Shown: positions 1-7,044 of the stretch, piece by piece | How the letters are laid out: every line of letters starts with the position of its first letter | How positions within the stretch are numbered: position 1 is the stretch's first letter | NCBI RefSeq assembly: GCF_001940455.1 | Contig: NZ_MKQR01000005.1 | Location: 94,933-132,214, forward strand | Length of the DNA stretch: 37,282 bases | Origin: Actinokineospora bangkokensis | GTDB taxonomy: Bacteria > Actinomycetota > Actinomycetes > Mycobacteriales > Pseudonocardiaceae | Direction: 5' to 3' | The notes under the pieces: model-generated | What the model was told of the DNA's origin: nothing | The model's database searches: none | The model's input: the letters and a program-made list of their open reading frames with translations, nothing else | Translations under genes and position numbers: made by a program

Positions 1-14
1 CTCCCCACGGGGAG
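1..14 (-). terminator. Short GC hairpin downstream of the DNA ligase gene
   Basis: CTCCCCACGGGGAG is a perfect 6-bp stem with a 2-nt centre, lying 5 bp past the stop of the minus-strand ligase gene. There is no visible T-tract and the window ends here, so the terminator role is only an inference. Confidence 0.35.
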
Positions 15-19
15 GCGCG

Positions 20-1117
20 CTACCCCTTCGCCTTGACCTCGCCCTTGAGCACGGAGTCCAGGTCGTAGTTGGCCGGTTCGTCGAGCTGCTCGTAGGTGCA
101 CGACGCGGTGTCGCGGTCGGGGCGCCAGCGGATGAACTGGGCGGTGTGGCGGAAGCGGCTGGGGTAGCCGCCCTCGGTGTGCTCGTAGGCGACCTCCACC
201 ACGCGCTCCAGGCGCAGCGGGACCCACGGCTGTTCGGTGGTGCGCCAGCGGCTGATGGAGCCCGGCATGCGCGAGGCGCCGTGGTCGGGGGTGTACCAGG
301 GGTGCGCCTCGGCGCCGCCGGGGATCAGCTCGGCCATCTCCACCGCCAGCTCGCGGCGGCGGGCGGCGCTGAACGAGCCCACGACGCCGACGTGGTTGAG
401 CGCGCCGGAGTCGTCGTAGAGGCCCAGCATGAGCGAGCCCACCGACTCGCCGGGCTCGGTGTCCTTGTACCAGCGCAACCCCGACACCACGCAGTCGGCG
501 GTGCGGGAGTGCTTGAACTTGAGCATGGTGCGCTTGTTCGGGGTGTACGGGCCGTTCGGCTTGCCCATCACCCCGTCGAGGCCCGCGCCCTCGAAGATCG
601 TGAACCACTGGCGGGCCAGGTCGGGGTCGGTGGTGGCCGGGGTCAGGTGCACCGAGGCGGAGTCGATGCCCAACCCCTCCAGGACGCGGCGCCGCTCGAC
701 GGCGGGGGTCTCGGTGAGGTCGTCGTCGCCCAGGGCGAGGATGTCGAAGGCGATGAACCGCGACGGGGTCTGCTCGGCCAGCAGGTTCACCCGGCTGGCG
801 GCGGGGTGGATGCGCTCGGACAGCGCGTCGAAGTCCAGCTTGCCGTCGCGGTCGACGACCAGCTCCCCGTCGAGCACCACCCGCGGCGGCAGGGCGGCCA
901 GCAGCGCCGCCTCGGCCTCGGGGAAGTAGCGGTTGAGCGGCTTGCCCGAGCGGGACTGGAGCACCAGCTCGTCGCCGTCGCGGAACACCAGGCAGCGGAA
1001 CCCGTCCCACTTGGGCTCGAAGACCAGGTCCGCGCCGTCCGGGATGGACTTCGACGGCTTGGCGAGCATCGGTTGGACCGGCGGCGTCAGCGGTAGCTCC
1101 ACGCGCCCATCCTGCAC
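20..1117 (-). CDS. ligC: ATP-dependent DNA ligase, LigC/LigD-ligase type
   Basis: Predicted to seal nicked DNA using ATP, probably in repair or end joining, as known for actinobacterial LigC enzymes. The 365-residue protein carries the adenylation motif EPKWDGFR, with the nucleotide-accepting lysine near residue 36. It is followed by an RSGK segment (about residues 56-59), an ELVV-type motif near 85-88, and a C-terminal oligonucleotide-binding region (about 220-340). Length fits stand-alone LigC; there is no polymerase or nuclease domain as in full LigD. The first in-frame start is GTG at 1117, without a clear ribosome binding site; GTG at codon 6 is an alternative. It lies 12 bp behind the AmaP-like gene and may be the last gene of that envelope-stress operon, an unusual neighbour for a ligase. 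Family call firm; the symbol is by similarity only. Confidence 0.85.
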   Translation of the reverse strand: MQDGRVELPLTPPVQPMLAKPSKSIPDGADLVFEPKWDGFRCLVFRDGDELVLQSRSGKPLNRYFPEAEAALLAALPPRVVLDGELVVDRDGKLDFDALSERIHPAASRVNLLAEQTPSRFIAFDILALGDDDLTETPAVERRRVLEGLGIDSASVHLTPATTDPDLARQWFTIFEGAGLDGVMGKPNGPYTPNKRTMLKFKHSRTADCVVSGLRWYKDTEPGESVGSLMLGLYDDSGALNHVGVVGSFSAARRRELAVEMAELIPGGAEAHPWYTPDHGASRMPGSISRWRTTEQPWVPLRLERVVEVAYEHTEGGYPSRFRHTAQFIRWRPDRDTASCTYEQLDEPANYDLDSVLKGEVKAKG

Positions 1118-1129
1118 CGGAGGGGCAGG

Positions 1130-1726
1130 TCAGCGCACCCGCTGGCGCTCGCCGGAGCCCAGTTCCACCCGGACCGCGGTGGGCAGCGCGTCCACCCCCA
1201 GCGACTCGCGGGCCCGGCGCAGCACCGACTCGTCCAGCTCGCGCCACACCTGCTTGAGCCGGGTGCCCTCGTGCAGCCACACGCTCAGCCGCAGCGCGGG
1301 CGCCGACACCTCGCCCACCACGGTGGCCCTGGCCCGGCTCACCCCGTCGACCCGCTCGGCGTCGGCGGCGATCGCCGCGGCGATGGCGCCGGAGGTGACG
1401 ACCAGGCCGCGGCCCGGTTCGTCGTCGAGGGCCAGGTCGGGGTGCCGCTCCGGGCGCAGCGCGCGCAGCGCGATCAGGACGCCCAGCACCAGCAGCACCA
1501 CCCCGAGCACCACGGCGCCCACCCGGGCGGTGGTCTGCCAGGCGGTCAGCCGCTCGACGGCGATCGGGTCCAGCACCGGGCGCAGCGCGCGGAACGAGCC
1601 CAGCCAGCCCTGCCCGACGACCAGCGCGAGCGCGCCCGCGGCGAGGGCCAGCAGGCCGACCAGGCCGGTGAGGACGCGTTCGGCGCGGTAGGAGCGGGCC
1701 AGGGCGGCCACCGAGGGCGGGGTCAT
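1130..1726 (-). CDS. amaP: AmaP-like alkaline-shock membrane anchor protein
   Basis: Probable membrane anchor for Asp23/Gls24 proteins; in Firmicutes AmaP tethers Asp23 to the membrane. The 198-residue product has two hydrophobic segments (about residues 17-40 and 66-88) and a C-terminal soluble domain (about 105-198), consistent with two membrane passes and a cytoplasmic domain. The start ATG at 1726 overlaps the TGA of the preceding DUF6286-like gene (ATGA), so translation is probably coupled. An in-frame extension further upstream lies inside the neighbouring gene and was rejected. It is the last of the membrane components in this operon. The actinobacterial assignment rests on architecture and neighbours more than on sequence motifs. 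Confidence 0.7.
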   Translation of the reverse strand: MTPPSVAALARSYRAERVLTGLVGLLALAAGALALVVGQGWLGSFRALRPVLDPIAVERLTAWQTTARVGAVVLGVVLLVLGVLIALRALRPERHPDLALDDEPGRGLVVTSGAIAAAIAADAERVDGVSRARATVVGEVSAPALRLSVWLHEGTRLKQVWRELDESVLRRARESLGVDALPTAVRVELGSGERQRVR

Positions 1727-2259
1727 GAGCGGTCCCGGGGTGAGTCGACGACGACGGAGATGGCGGGCGTGCGCGCCAGCGGCAGGTCGGAGAGCACGTC
1801 CTCGACCACGGCCAGCAGGCGCGGCCGCAGCTGCTCCTCGGCCTCCAGCCTGCTGGTGGCGCGCACGCGCACCACGCGGGCGGTCGCGGTGACCGTGGCG
1901 CCGGTGACGTTGTCCTCGGCGCGCACCCGCAGCCCGATGATGCGGGCCAGCGAGCGCGGCGACGTGCGGACGGTGGTGCCCGGCGCCGGGTCGAGCAGCG
2001 CGATGTCCCGGCGGCGCGCGGTCAGGGCGACCAGCAGCAGCACCAGGCCCGCGGCGGCCACCACCCAGGCGGTGACCCGGACCTCGGTGCTCTGCCAGGT
2101 CAGCGCGGCCAACCGGTCGCGCCAGGCAGGCCACGGCACCAGCAGCGGGCCACCGGTCGGCCGGGCCCAGGTCCAGCCGACCTCCAGGGCCAGCAGCCCA
2201 CCGGCGGCGGCGAGCGCCAGGCCGAGCAGGCAGGTCAGGATGCGGACGAGGACGCGCAC
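1723..2259 (-). CDS. DUF6286-type two-pass membrane protein of the Asp23 operon
   Basis: The 178-residue protein has an N-terminal membrane segment (about residues 6-27), a second one near 62-80, and a soluble C-terminal half with alternating hydrophobic strands. This matches the DUF6286-type proteins often found with Asp23 and AmaP genes in actinobacteria; no enzymatic function is known. Start chosen: GTG at 2259, preceded by GGTGGAG about 7 nt upstream. The longer in-frame reading from 2322 would run into the Asp23 gene. Its first codon comes right after the Asp23 stop, and its stop overlaps the AmaP start, so the four genes are tightly packed. It probably works at the membrane with the Asp23 proteins. 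Confidence 0.65.
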   Translation of the reverse strand: MRVLVRILTCLLGLALAAAGGLLALEVGWTWARPTGGPLLVPWPAWRDRLAALTWQSTEVRVTAWVVAAAGLVLLLVALTARRRDIALLDPAPGTTVRTSPRSLARIIGLRVRAEDNVTGATVTATARVVRVRATSRLEAEEQLRPRLLAVVEDVLSDLPLARTPAISVVVDSPRDRS

Positions 2260-2263
2260 CGGC

Positions 2264-2650
2264 TCACTCCACCCTCGCCCGGGGCGGCTCGGGCAGCAGC
2301 GCCGAGACCACCACGTCCACACCGACCACCCGGTAGGAGGTCAGCCGCTCCACCTCGGCGGTGACCCGGTCGCGCACCCGCGCGACCACGTCGCGGACCG
2401 GCGCCGGGTAGCGCAGCGCCAGGTCCACCCGCACCGACACCGACCCGCCCGCTCCGGTCACCGTCGCGCTCGCGCCGCGCGCCCCGGTCAGCGCGCGGGT
2501 GACCCGGGTGGTCCCGTCGGTGGTGTCGGCGGCCCGCTCGGCGATCTTGCGGACCACCGCCGGGTCGATGCGCAGCACGCCGCGCAGCTCCACCGCGTCG
2601 GCGGCGGGGTCGCCGCCGCCGCCGCGCGCCTGGTCGAGGACGTCGGTCAA
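2264..2650 (-). CDS. Asp23/Gls24 family envelope stress protein (second copy)
   Basis: This 128-residue protein belongs to the Asp23/Gls24 family, small cytosolic proteins linked to cell-envelope stress that assemble beneath the membrane. It shows the family pattern: an early strand-helix with 'IDPAVVRKIAERAA' (about residues 28-41), a central strand pair, then an alternating hydrophobic stretch and 'VRDRVTAEVERLTSYRVVGVDVVV' features near 90-112. The only start in range is TTG at 2650, which overlaps the TGA of the DUF2273-like gene (TTGA). Translation is therefore probably coupled and limited by the weak start. It is shorter than the Asp23 protein encoded at 3219-3701 and lacks its threonine-rich N-terminus. 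Confidence 0.8.
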   Translation of the reverse strand: MTDVLDQARGGGGDPAADAVELRGVLRIDPAVVRKIAERAADTTDGTTRVTRALTGARGASATVTGAGGSVSVRVDLALRYPAPVRDVVARVRDRVTAEVERLTSYRVVGVDVVVSALLPEPPRARVE

Positions 2651-2826
2651 CGGTCCCGACCCCGGCCGCCGAACATGTCGGACACGTCCAGCTCGCCGTC
2701 GACGATGCGCCCGACGACCAGGCCGACGAAGCCGAGGGCCAACGTGATCACGAAGGCCAGGAAGCCCTGCGCGGCGGCCAGGCCCAGGACGAGGCCCGCG
2801 ATGACGCCGGTCTGGGTAGCGTTCAT
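2647..2826 (-). CDS. DUF2273-like small membrane protein
   Basis: The 59-residue product consists mainly of two hydrophobic stretches (about residues 6-24 and 25-42) followed by a short polar tail ending in glycine and arginine. DUF2273 proteins are small, two-helix membrane proteins encoded with Asp23 genes in Gram-positive bacteria, and size, topology and neighbourhood fit. The ATG at 2826 is preceded by a good ribosome binding site (GAGAGGGAGAC). Its stop overlaps the TTG of the following Asp23 gene. It is likely a membrane partner of the Asp23 proteins; no direct function is known. Confidence 0.7.
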   Translation of the reverse strand: MNATQTGVIAGLVLGLAAAQGFLAFVITLALGFVGLVVGRIVDGELDVSDMFGGRGRDR

Positions 2827-2854
2827 GTCTCCCTCTCGAACCCTGCTGCCCGGG

Positions 2855-3106
2855 TCAGCGGACCCGGGGCTTGCGGAAGCGCCTGCTGTGCCACCGGGAC
2901 ACCCGGTCGACCAGGCCGCGCACCCCGCGCGGCCCGGTGGCGAAGACGACCGGGCCGTCGAACCGGTTGCCGCCGCCAGCGCCCTGGTCGTCCACACCGG
3001 ACTCGGCGCGGAACCTGGCCAATCCTGCGACGAACTCGTCGTGGTCGCCACCCGCGTCCGGGTGCGCCCGCTTGACGAACGCCCGGAACTCCGCGCGCCC
3101 GCTCAC
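2855..3106 (-). CDS. Small J-domain-like protein in the Asp23 operon
   Basis: The 83-residue protein contains 'HPDAGGD' at about residues 15-21, preceded by a short helix and followed by 'EFVAGLARFRA'. This resembles the HPD loop and flanking helices of J domains, which stimulate Hsp70 ATPase. It lacks helix I and the rest of a full J domain, so chaperone activity is uncertain. The C-terminal half (about 45-83) is basic and arginine-rich, ending RRFRKPRVR. Start is GTG at 3106, overlapping the stop of the small frame encoded at 3103-3222 (GTGA). A 28-bp gap separates it from the DUF2273-like gene. The position among the envelope-stress genes suggests a role with Asp23, but no function is known. 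Confidence 0.55.
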   Translation of the reverse strand: MSGRAEFRAFVKRAHPDAGGDHDEFVAGLARFRAESGVDDQGAGGGNRFDGPVVFATGPRGVRGLVDRVSRWHSRRFRKPRVR

Positions 3107-3222
3107 CCGGCCACCCCGACAGCCCGGTCGGCGTGGGTAGGCGCGTCCGCGACGGCTGGGTCGGCGGGCACCGCCGCGCCCGCCGGGTCGGCGAGCGCGG
3201 CGGTGGGGTCGGTGCCGGTCAC
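3103..3222 (-). CDS. Possible 39-residue coupled small ORF
   Basis: This frame starts at GTG 3222, overlapping the TGA of the Asp23 gene, and ends with a TGA overlapping the GTG of the J-like gene. Both junctions are GTGA. The predicted peptide is rich in Ala, Pro and Asp and has no recognisable domain. The double overlap suggests either a genuine coupled micro-gene or a relay that carries ribosomes from Asp23 to the J-like gene. It could also be chance, since GTGA is common in high-GC DNA. Confidence 0.3.
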   Translation of the reverse strand: MTGTDPTAALADPAGAAVPADPAVADAPTHADRAVGVAG

Positions 3223-3701
3223 TCCACGCGGGAGGTGGCGGGCTGCTCGGCGGGCTCGTCCTCCGGCAGGTGGATGTCGTTGACCGAGATGTTGACCTCG
3301 ATGACCTCCAGGCCGGTCATCCGCTCCACGGCGGTGATCACGTTGCGGCGCACCGCCCGCGCCAGCTCGACGATCCCCGCGCCGTACTCGACGACCACGT
3401 CGAGGTCGATCGCGGCCTGCTTCTCCCCGACCTCGACGGCCACGCCGGAGGTGGAGACGGTGCCCGCGCCGGGGATGCGCTCGCGGATGGCGCCGAACGC
3501 GCGGGAGACCCCGCCGCCGAGGGCGTGGACGCCCGAGACCTCGCGGGCGGCCATGCCCGCGATCTTCTGCACGACGCCCGAGGCGATGGTCGTCTTGCCC
3601 TGCGCCTGCTCGTCGGCCAGGCGGGCCGGGCTCACGCCGGTGCGGGTGGCCGGTGCGGTGTCGACGACCGGGTCGGTCGTGGTCGTGCTGGTGGTTGCCA
3701 T
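3219..3701 (-). CDS. Asp23/Gls24 family envelope stress protein (first copy)
   Basis: A 160-residue Asp23/Gls24 protein, expected to act at the inner face of the membrane in cell-wall stress. After a Thr/Ala-rich leader (residues 1-33) come the family features: 'GKTTIASGVVQKIAG' (about 35-49), a glycine-rich turn (about 60-66), and the conserved 'ERMTGLEVIEVNISVNDI' near 126-143. The tail is acidic. Start is ATG at 3701 with GGAAGGGACC upstream; longer in-frame readings run into the zinc-finger gene. A 101-bp gap separates it from that gene, so it may have its own promoter, and it heads the run of coupled genes towards AmaP. Family assignment is firm. Confidence 0.88.
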   Translation of the reverse strand: MATTSTTTTDPVVDTAPATRTGVSPARLADEQAQGKTTIASGVVQKIAGMAAREVSGVHALGGGVSRAFGAIRERIPGAGTVSTSGVAVEVGEKQAAIDLDVVVEYGAGIVELARAVRRNVITAVERMTGLEVIEVNISVNDIHLPEDEPAEQPATSRVE

Positions 3702-3802
3702 GGTCGGCGGTCCCTTCCGTTCCCAGGTGTCCGACGCCCCGGGTCGCCTCCGGGGCCTCGCACACACTCGGATGCCACCCGCGCGCCGGATCTCTCGCCA
3801 AG
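3702..3802 (-). promoter_or_regulatory. 101-bp gap upstream of the first Asp23 gene
   Basis: This is the only gap of any size inside the sigma/Asp23 gene run and the natural place for a stress-controlled promoter. Read on the minus strand, a TTGGCG lies 17 bp before a weak GTGGCA. No clear ECF-type -35 (GGAAC) was found at a workable distance; the GGAAC present is only about 20 nt from the ATG. The promoter itself is therefore unproven. Confidence 0.25.
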
Positions 3803-4363
3803 TCACCCGGATGGGGGATAGGTCACGTCCTCGACCCGCACGTCGACCCTCGGCACCCGGGCGCCCAGGTGCGGTGCCAGCTCGGCCGTGACGAACGCCC
3901 GCAGCCGCTCGGCCAGCTGCCCCACGACCTCGCCGAACCGGATGGACAGTCCCAGCTCGACGGTGCCCGGCCCGGTGGTGACCGACCGCAGGTGACCGCC
4001 CCCGGCGGACAGGAACTCCACCGCCGCCGTGCGCGCCAGCAGCGCCACCACGCCGTCGGCCACCAGCAGGGCGCCGCCCTCCTGCGCCAGCTCGACGACC
4101 CCGCCCGTGCCGCGCACCGACCGCACGGCGGCCAGCGCCCGGTCGGCCAGCCCGGGGGGCGTGGCCACCGGCGCGGCGGCGGCCGCGCCCACGTCCGCCC
4201 ACTGCGCCCGAGCCCGCGCGAGCACCGGGGCGCAGTGCGGGCAGCCCGCCGCGTGCGCGGCCAGTGCCCGGTCGCCGCCATCGACCGCCAGGCTGACCAG
4301 CGCGTCCCGGTCGGTGCCGCAGGGCAGGGGGTCCACCCCGCCGTTCACGACAGCGTCGTTCAC
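3803..4363 (-). CDS. Zinc-finger/Asp23 fusion, candidate anti-sigma factor
   Basis: The 186-residue protein joins two modules. Near residues 37-44 it has H-AAG-C-PH-C, the HxxxCxxC signature of zinc-binding anti-sigma domains. The C-terminal part (about 110-186) resembles Asp23/Gls24, with 'VELGLSIRFGEVV' followed by a helix and the closing 'VPRVDVRVEDV'. No membrane segment is visible, so it should be soluble. It starts at GTG 4363, overlapping the stop of the ECF sigma gene, which fits a sigma/anti-sigma pair made in fixed ratio. Inference: it holds the sigma factor and may sense Asp23 or envelope state through its Asp23 domain. The zinc motif is clear; anti-sigma activity is not shown. Confidence 0.7.
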   Translation of the reverse strand: MNDAVVNGGVDPLPCGTDRDALVSLAVDGGDRALAAHAAGCPHCAPVLARARAQWADVGAAAAAPVATPPGLADRALAAVRSVRGTGGVVELAQEGGALLVADGVVALLARTAAVEFLSAGGGHLRSVTTGPGTVELGLSIRFGEVVGQLAERLRAFVTAELAPHLGARVPRVDVRVEDVTYPPSG

Positions 4364-4860
4364 CGCAGCTCCCCCAACCGGACCAGCAGCGCCGCCCGGG
4401 CCCGGTGCAGCCGCTTGTGCAGCACCGGCACGCTCACCTCCAGCACCCCCGCCACCTCCTCGTAGCTCAAGCCCTCCAGCTCGCGCAGCACCAGCGGCAC
4501 GCGCTGGGTGGGCTCCAGCGTCGCGATGGCCCGGTGCACCGCACCGGCCCGCTCGCCCAGCAGCGCCCACGCCTCGGGCGACGGGCGGTCGTCGGCGGGC
4601 TCGGGTACCCCGTCCAGCGGCACGGTCACGCGCCTGCGGCGCAGGTGCGCCAGGGCGGTGTTGGTCACCACCCGGTAGAGCCAGGTCGAGGCCTTGGCCT
4701 CGCCCCGGAACCCGTCGCGGCCGCGCCACGCGGCGATCCAGGCGTCCTGCACCACGTCCTCGGCCTCGGCGGGGTCCCCGCACAGCCGCAGCGCGACCCG
4801 GTACATCCGGTCGGTGTGCGCGCGGACCAGTTGGTCGAAGGTCCTGGCGTCGAGCCCCAC
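4360..4860 (-). CDS. ECF-type RNA polymerase sigma factor
   Basis: A 166-residue sigma-70 family protein of group 4 (extracytoplasmic function). Region 2 spans about residues 8-75 and includes 'AEDVVQDAWIAAWRG', the typical core-binding and -10 recognition helix. A short linker follows (about 76-100), then region 4 (about 103-160) with 'EGLSYEEVAGVLEVS' and 'LHKRLHRARAAL', the helix-turn-helix for the -35 element. There is no region 1 or 3. It starts at GTG 4860 with GAGGGCGGC upstream, 7 bp behind the RibD-like gene. The next gene overlaps it and encodes a zinc-finger/Asp23 protein that could be its anti-sigma factor. Likely targets are the neighbouring Asp23-AmaP genes. Confidence 0.88.
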   Translation of the reverse strand: MGLDARTFDQLVRAHTDRMYRVALRLCGDPAEAEDVVQDAWIAAWRGRDGFRGEAKASTWLYRVVTNTALAHLRRRRVTVPLDGVPEPADDRPSPEAWALLGERAGAVHRAIATLEPTQRVPLVLRELEGLSYEEVAGVLEVSVPVLHKRLHRARAALLVRLGELR

Positions 4861-4867
4861 GCCGCCC

Positions 4868-5626
4868 TCAGCGCTCCCGCCGGTAGCGCAGCATCAGGTA
4901 CCCGTCGTCGGACAGCACCGAGGCCAGGGCCATCCGCCGCGGGACCTCGACCGGGTCGCTGGTGGCGATCCGCCCCGCCCCGCCCGCGGCCAGCAGCGGC
5001 GCCACGGTCAGGCAGAGCTGGTCGACCAGGTCGGCGGCCACCAGGTCGCCGAACAGCCGGGGGCCGCCCTCGCAGCAGACCCGGCGCAGCCCGCGCTCGT
5101 CCAGCGCGGCCATCGCCCGGTGCAGGTCGAGGCGGTCGTCCCCCGCGACCACCACGTCCGCCCCGGCGTCGGCCACCGCGTCCCGGGCGGAGCGGTCGGC
5201 GGCCCCGGTGGTGATCACGATCGAGGGGACCAGCGTGTCGGTGAGCAGCGGCGAGTCCGGGGTGATGGAGCAGCGGGGGGTGACCACCGCGACCGGCGGC
5301 ACCTCCGCGAGCCCGCGCGCGGCGCGCCGCCCGGTGCGCGTCTCCTTGCGCTTGACGCCGCGGTAGCCCTCGTCGCGGGCGGTCCCCCAGCCGACGAGGA
5401 CGACGTCCGCGAGGTCGCGCCCGAGCGCGAACACCCGCTTGTCGCCGGGGCTGGACAGGCCGTCGGAGAGCCCGTCGACGGCGACCGCGCCGTCCGCGCT
5501 GGCGACGAAGTTGACCTGGACCCAGGGGCGGTCGAGGTCGTCCGGGTAGTCGTAGAGCGCCTCCAGGGTGGTGTCGTCCACCACATCGGGGGGTGTGTCT
5601 GGGGAGGATGGCCACAACCGGTGCAC
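4868..5626 (-). CDS. RibD C-terminal-type pyrimidine/dihydrofolate reductase family protein
   Basis: The 252-residue protein matches the RibD C-terminal reductase fold shared with dihydrofolate reductase; stand-alone actinobacterial members are annotated as pyrimidine reductases. Visible features are 'LYDYPDD' near residues 25-31 (also found in mycobacterial homologues), 'VNFVASADG' (substrate strand), 'DVVLVGWGTAR' and 'RRVCCEGGPRLFGDL' (NADPH-binding glycine loop), and 'DQLCLTVAPLL' near the end. No deaminase domain is present. Start chosen is GTG 5626, which keeps the usual N-terminal extension; a GTG pair 14 codons later is possible. It is divergent from the ZapE-type gene with only 33 bp between starts. 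It leads directly into the sigma factor gene, so the two are probably co-transcribed, though a functional link is unknown. Confidence 0.75.
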   Translation of the reverse strand: MHRLWPSSPDTPPDVVDDTTLEALYDYPDDLDRPWVQVNFVASADGAVAVDGLSDGLSSPGDKRVFALGRDLADVVLVGWGTARDEGYRGVKRKETRTGRRAARGLAEVPPVAVVTPRCSITPDSPLLTDTLVPSIVITTGAADRSARDAVADAGADVVVAGDDRLDLHRAMAALDERGLRRVCCEGGPRLFGDLVAADLVDQLCLTVAPLLAAGGAGRIATSDPVEVPRRMALASVLSDDGYLMLRYRRER

Positions 5627-5647
5627 CCCGACAGCCAAGCACGCCAC

Positions 5648-5659
5648 TACGCTGCCGGC
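5648..5659 (+). promoter_or_regulatory. Leaderless-type -10 element for the ZapE-like gene
   Basis: TACGCT is followed by GCCGGC and then ATG, with no ribosome binding site. A TAnnnT hexamer 6 bp before the start codon is the usual layout of leaderless actinobacterial transcripts. No good -35 was seen. Confidence 0.45.
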
Positions 5660-6718
5660 ATGCCCGCCGGGAAGCTCACCGACCGCCAGCCCGAGATCAG
5701 CCCCGACGAGCTGGTCGCCGAGCTGACCCCGCCGCCGCGCTTCGGCGACGTCCGGTTCGACACCTACGTGCCCAACCCGGACGAGCCCAGCCAGGCCGCC
5801 GCCGTCGAGTCCGGCCGCGCCTTCGCCGCGGCCGTGGGCGGGGCGGGGTCGGGCGGCGCGTCGGCGCCTGCCAGGTTGCTCAAGAAGGTCTTCGGCGGCC
5901 GGGGCGGGGCCGGGGCGGGCAAGCCGGGGCTCTACCTCGACGGCGGGTTCGGCGTGGGCAAGACCCACCTGCTCGCCTCGCTGTGGCACGAGGTCCCCGG
6001 GCCCAAGGCGTTCGGCACGTTCGTCGAGGTGACCAACCTGGTGGGGGCGCTGGGCTTCCGCGAGGCGGTGGCGCGGCTGTCCGGGCACCGGCTGCTGGCC
6101 ATCGACGAGTTCGAGCTCGACGACCCCGGCGACACGATGCTGGTGACCCGGCTGCTCGCGGAGCTGACCGACGCGGGCGTGCACGTGGCGGCCACGTCGA
6201 ACACGCTGCCGGACAAGCTGGGCGAGGGCCGGTTCGCCGCCGAGGACTTCCTGCGCGAGATCCAGGCGCTGTCGGCGCGGTTCGCCGTGGTGCGGGTGGA
6301 CGGTCCGGACTACCGCCACCGCGGCCTGCCCGACGCGCCGGACCCGCTGGGCGACGCGGACCTGGCGGCGAGCGCGGAAGCGGTTCCGGGCTCCACCTTG
6401 GACGACTTCGACGCGCTGTGCGCGCACCTGGCCCGGGTGCACCCGTCGAAGTACGGCAAGCTCGTCGACGGCGTGGCCGCGGTGCACCTGCGCGGGGTGG
6501 CGCCGCTGTCCGGGCAGGACGTGGCGCTGCGCGTGGTCGCCTTCGCCGACCGGCTCTACGACCGGGCGGTCCCGGTGGTGGTCAGCGGGGCGCCGGTGTC
6601 AGAGCTGTTCACCGAGGAGATGCTGCGCGGCGGCTACCGCAAGAAGTACCTGCGGGCGATCAGCAGGCTGGTGGCGCTGTCCCGGGACGCGGCGTCGTTG
6701 CCGGGCCGCCCGGGCTGA
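5660..6718 (+). CDS. zapE: ZapE/AFG1-type ATPase, cell-division associated
   Basis: A 352-residue AAA-type ATPase of the AFG1/ZapE family; E. coli ZapE interacts with FtsZ and supports division under stress. Walker A is 'GGFGVGKTHL' with the lysine at residue 101, Walker B is 'LAIDEFELDD' (Asp149-Glu150), and the sensor-like 'VAATSNTLPDKL' follows. The later 'GGYRKKYLRAISRL' near the C-terminus fits the family. A Gly/Ala-rich insert lies at about residues 58-88. Start ATG 5660 has no ribosome binding site but a -10-like TACGCT 6 bp upstream, suggesting a leaderless message. It is convergent with the small gene ending at 6728; a GC palindrome across its stop may help termination. Confidence 0.85.
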   Translation: MPAGKLTDRQPEISPDELVAELTPPPRFGDVRFDTYVPNPDEPSQAAAVESGRAFAAAVGGAGSGGASAPARLLKKVFGGRGGAGAGKPGLYLDGGFGVGKTHLLASLWHEVPGPKAFGTFVEVTNLVGALGFREAVARLSGHRLLAIDEFELDDPGDTMLVTRLLAELTDAGVHVAATSNTLPDKLGEGRFAAEDFLREIQALSARFAVVRVDGPDYRHRGLPDAPDPLGDADLAASAEAVPGSTLDDFDALCAHLARVHPSKYGKLVDGVAAVHLRGVAPLSGQDVALRVVAFADRLYDRAVPVVVSGAPVSELFTEEMLRGGYRKKYLRAISRLVALSRDAASLPGRPG

Positions 6719-6727
6719 TCACCCGCG

Positions 6728-6919
6728 TCAGGTGCGGCGGCGGGTGGGGGTGGAGCCGTGCTCGTCGATCAGGGCCCAGACCGAGACGCCGCCGGTGCCC
6801 CCGGCCGCGCGCGCGCCGGACTGCCTGCGCGCCCCCCGGGGCGCGGGGTCGCCGGTGTCGGAACCGCCTGAGGAACCGAGTTCCTGGCTGACCTGGTCGA
6901 AGATGGGTGTGTCGGTCAC
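6728..6919 (-). CDS. Small conserved-type protein of unknown function (63 aa)
   Basis: I do not recognise this gene. The 63-residue product starts 'TDTPIFDQVSQEL', has a Gly/Ser/Ala/Arg-rich middle, and ends with 'VSVWALIDEHGSTPTRRRT'. No signal peptide, membrane segment or metal motif is visible; it is probably cytoplasmic. The start is GTG 6919 with GAAAGGAC about 7 nt upstream, a good ribosome binding site, which is the best reason to call it. Longer in-frame readings cross into the PAP2 gene. It is convergent with the ZapE-like gene and separated from the PAP2 gene by 125 bp, so it likely has its own promoter. Confidence 0.55.
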   Translation of the reverse strand: MTDTPIFDQVSQELGSSGGSDTGDPAPRGARRQSGARAAGGTGGVSVWALIDEHGSTPTRRRT

Positions 6920-7044
6920 CGCCGTCCTTTCCGTCGCGGGAGGCCGCGGGGGCTGCACTGCCAGGCTACGCACCGTACGCCCCCCACCCGCGGCGCCGCA
7001 CGGTGGTCCCCTCGCCACAACGGGTGAACGGGGCGGGGAACTCG

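Noticed and set aside
5627..6487. N-terminal extension of the RibD-like reductase across the ZapE gene
   Set aside because: Antisense to the ZapE-like ATPase; family length fits a start at about 5626.
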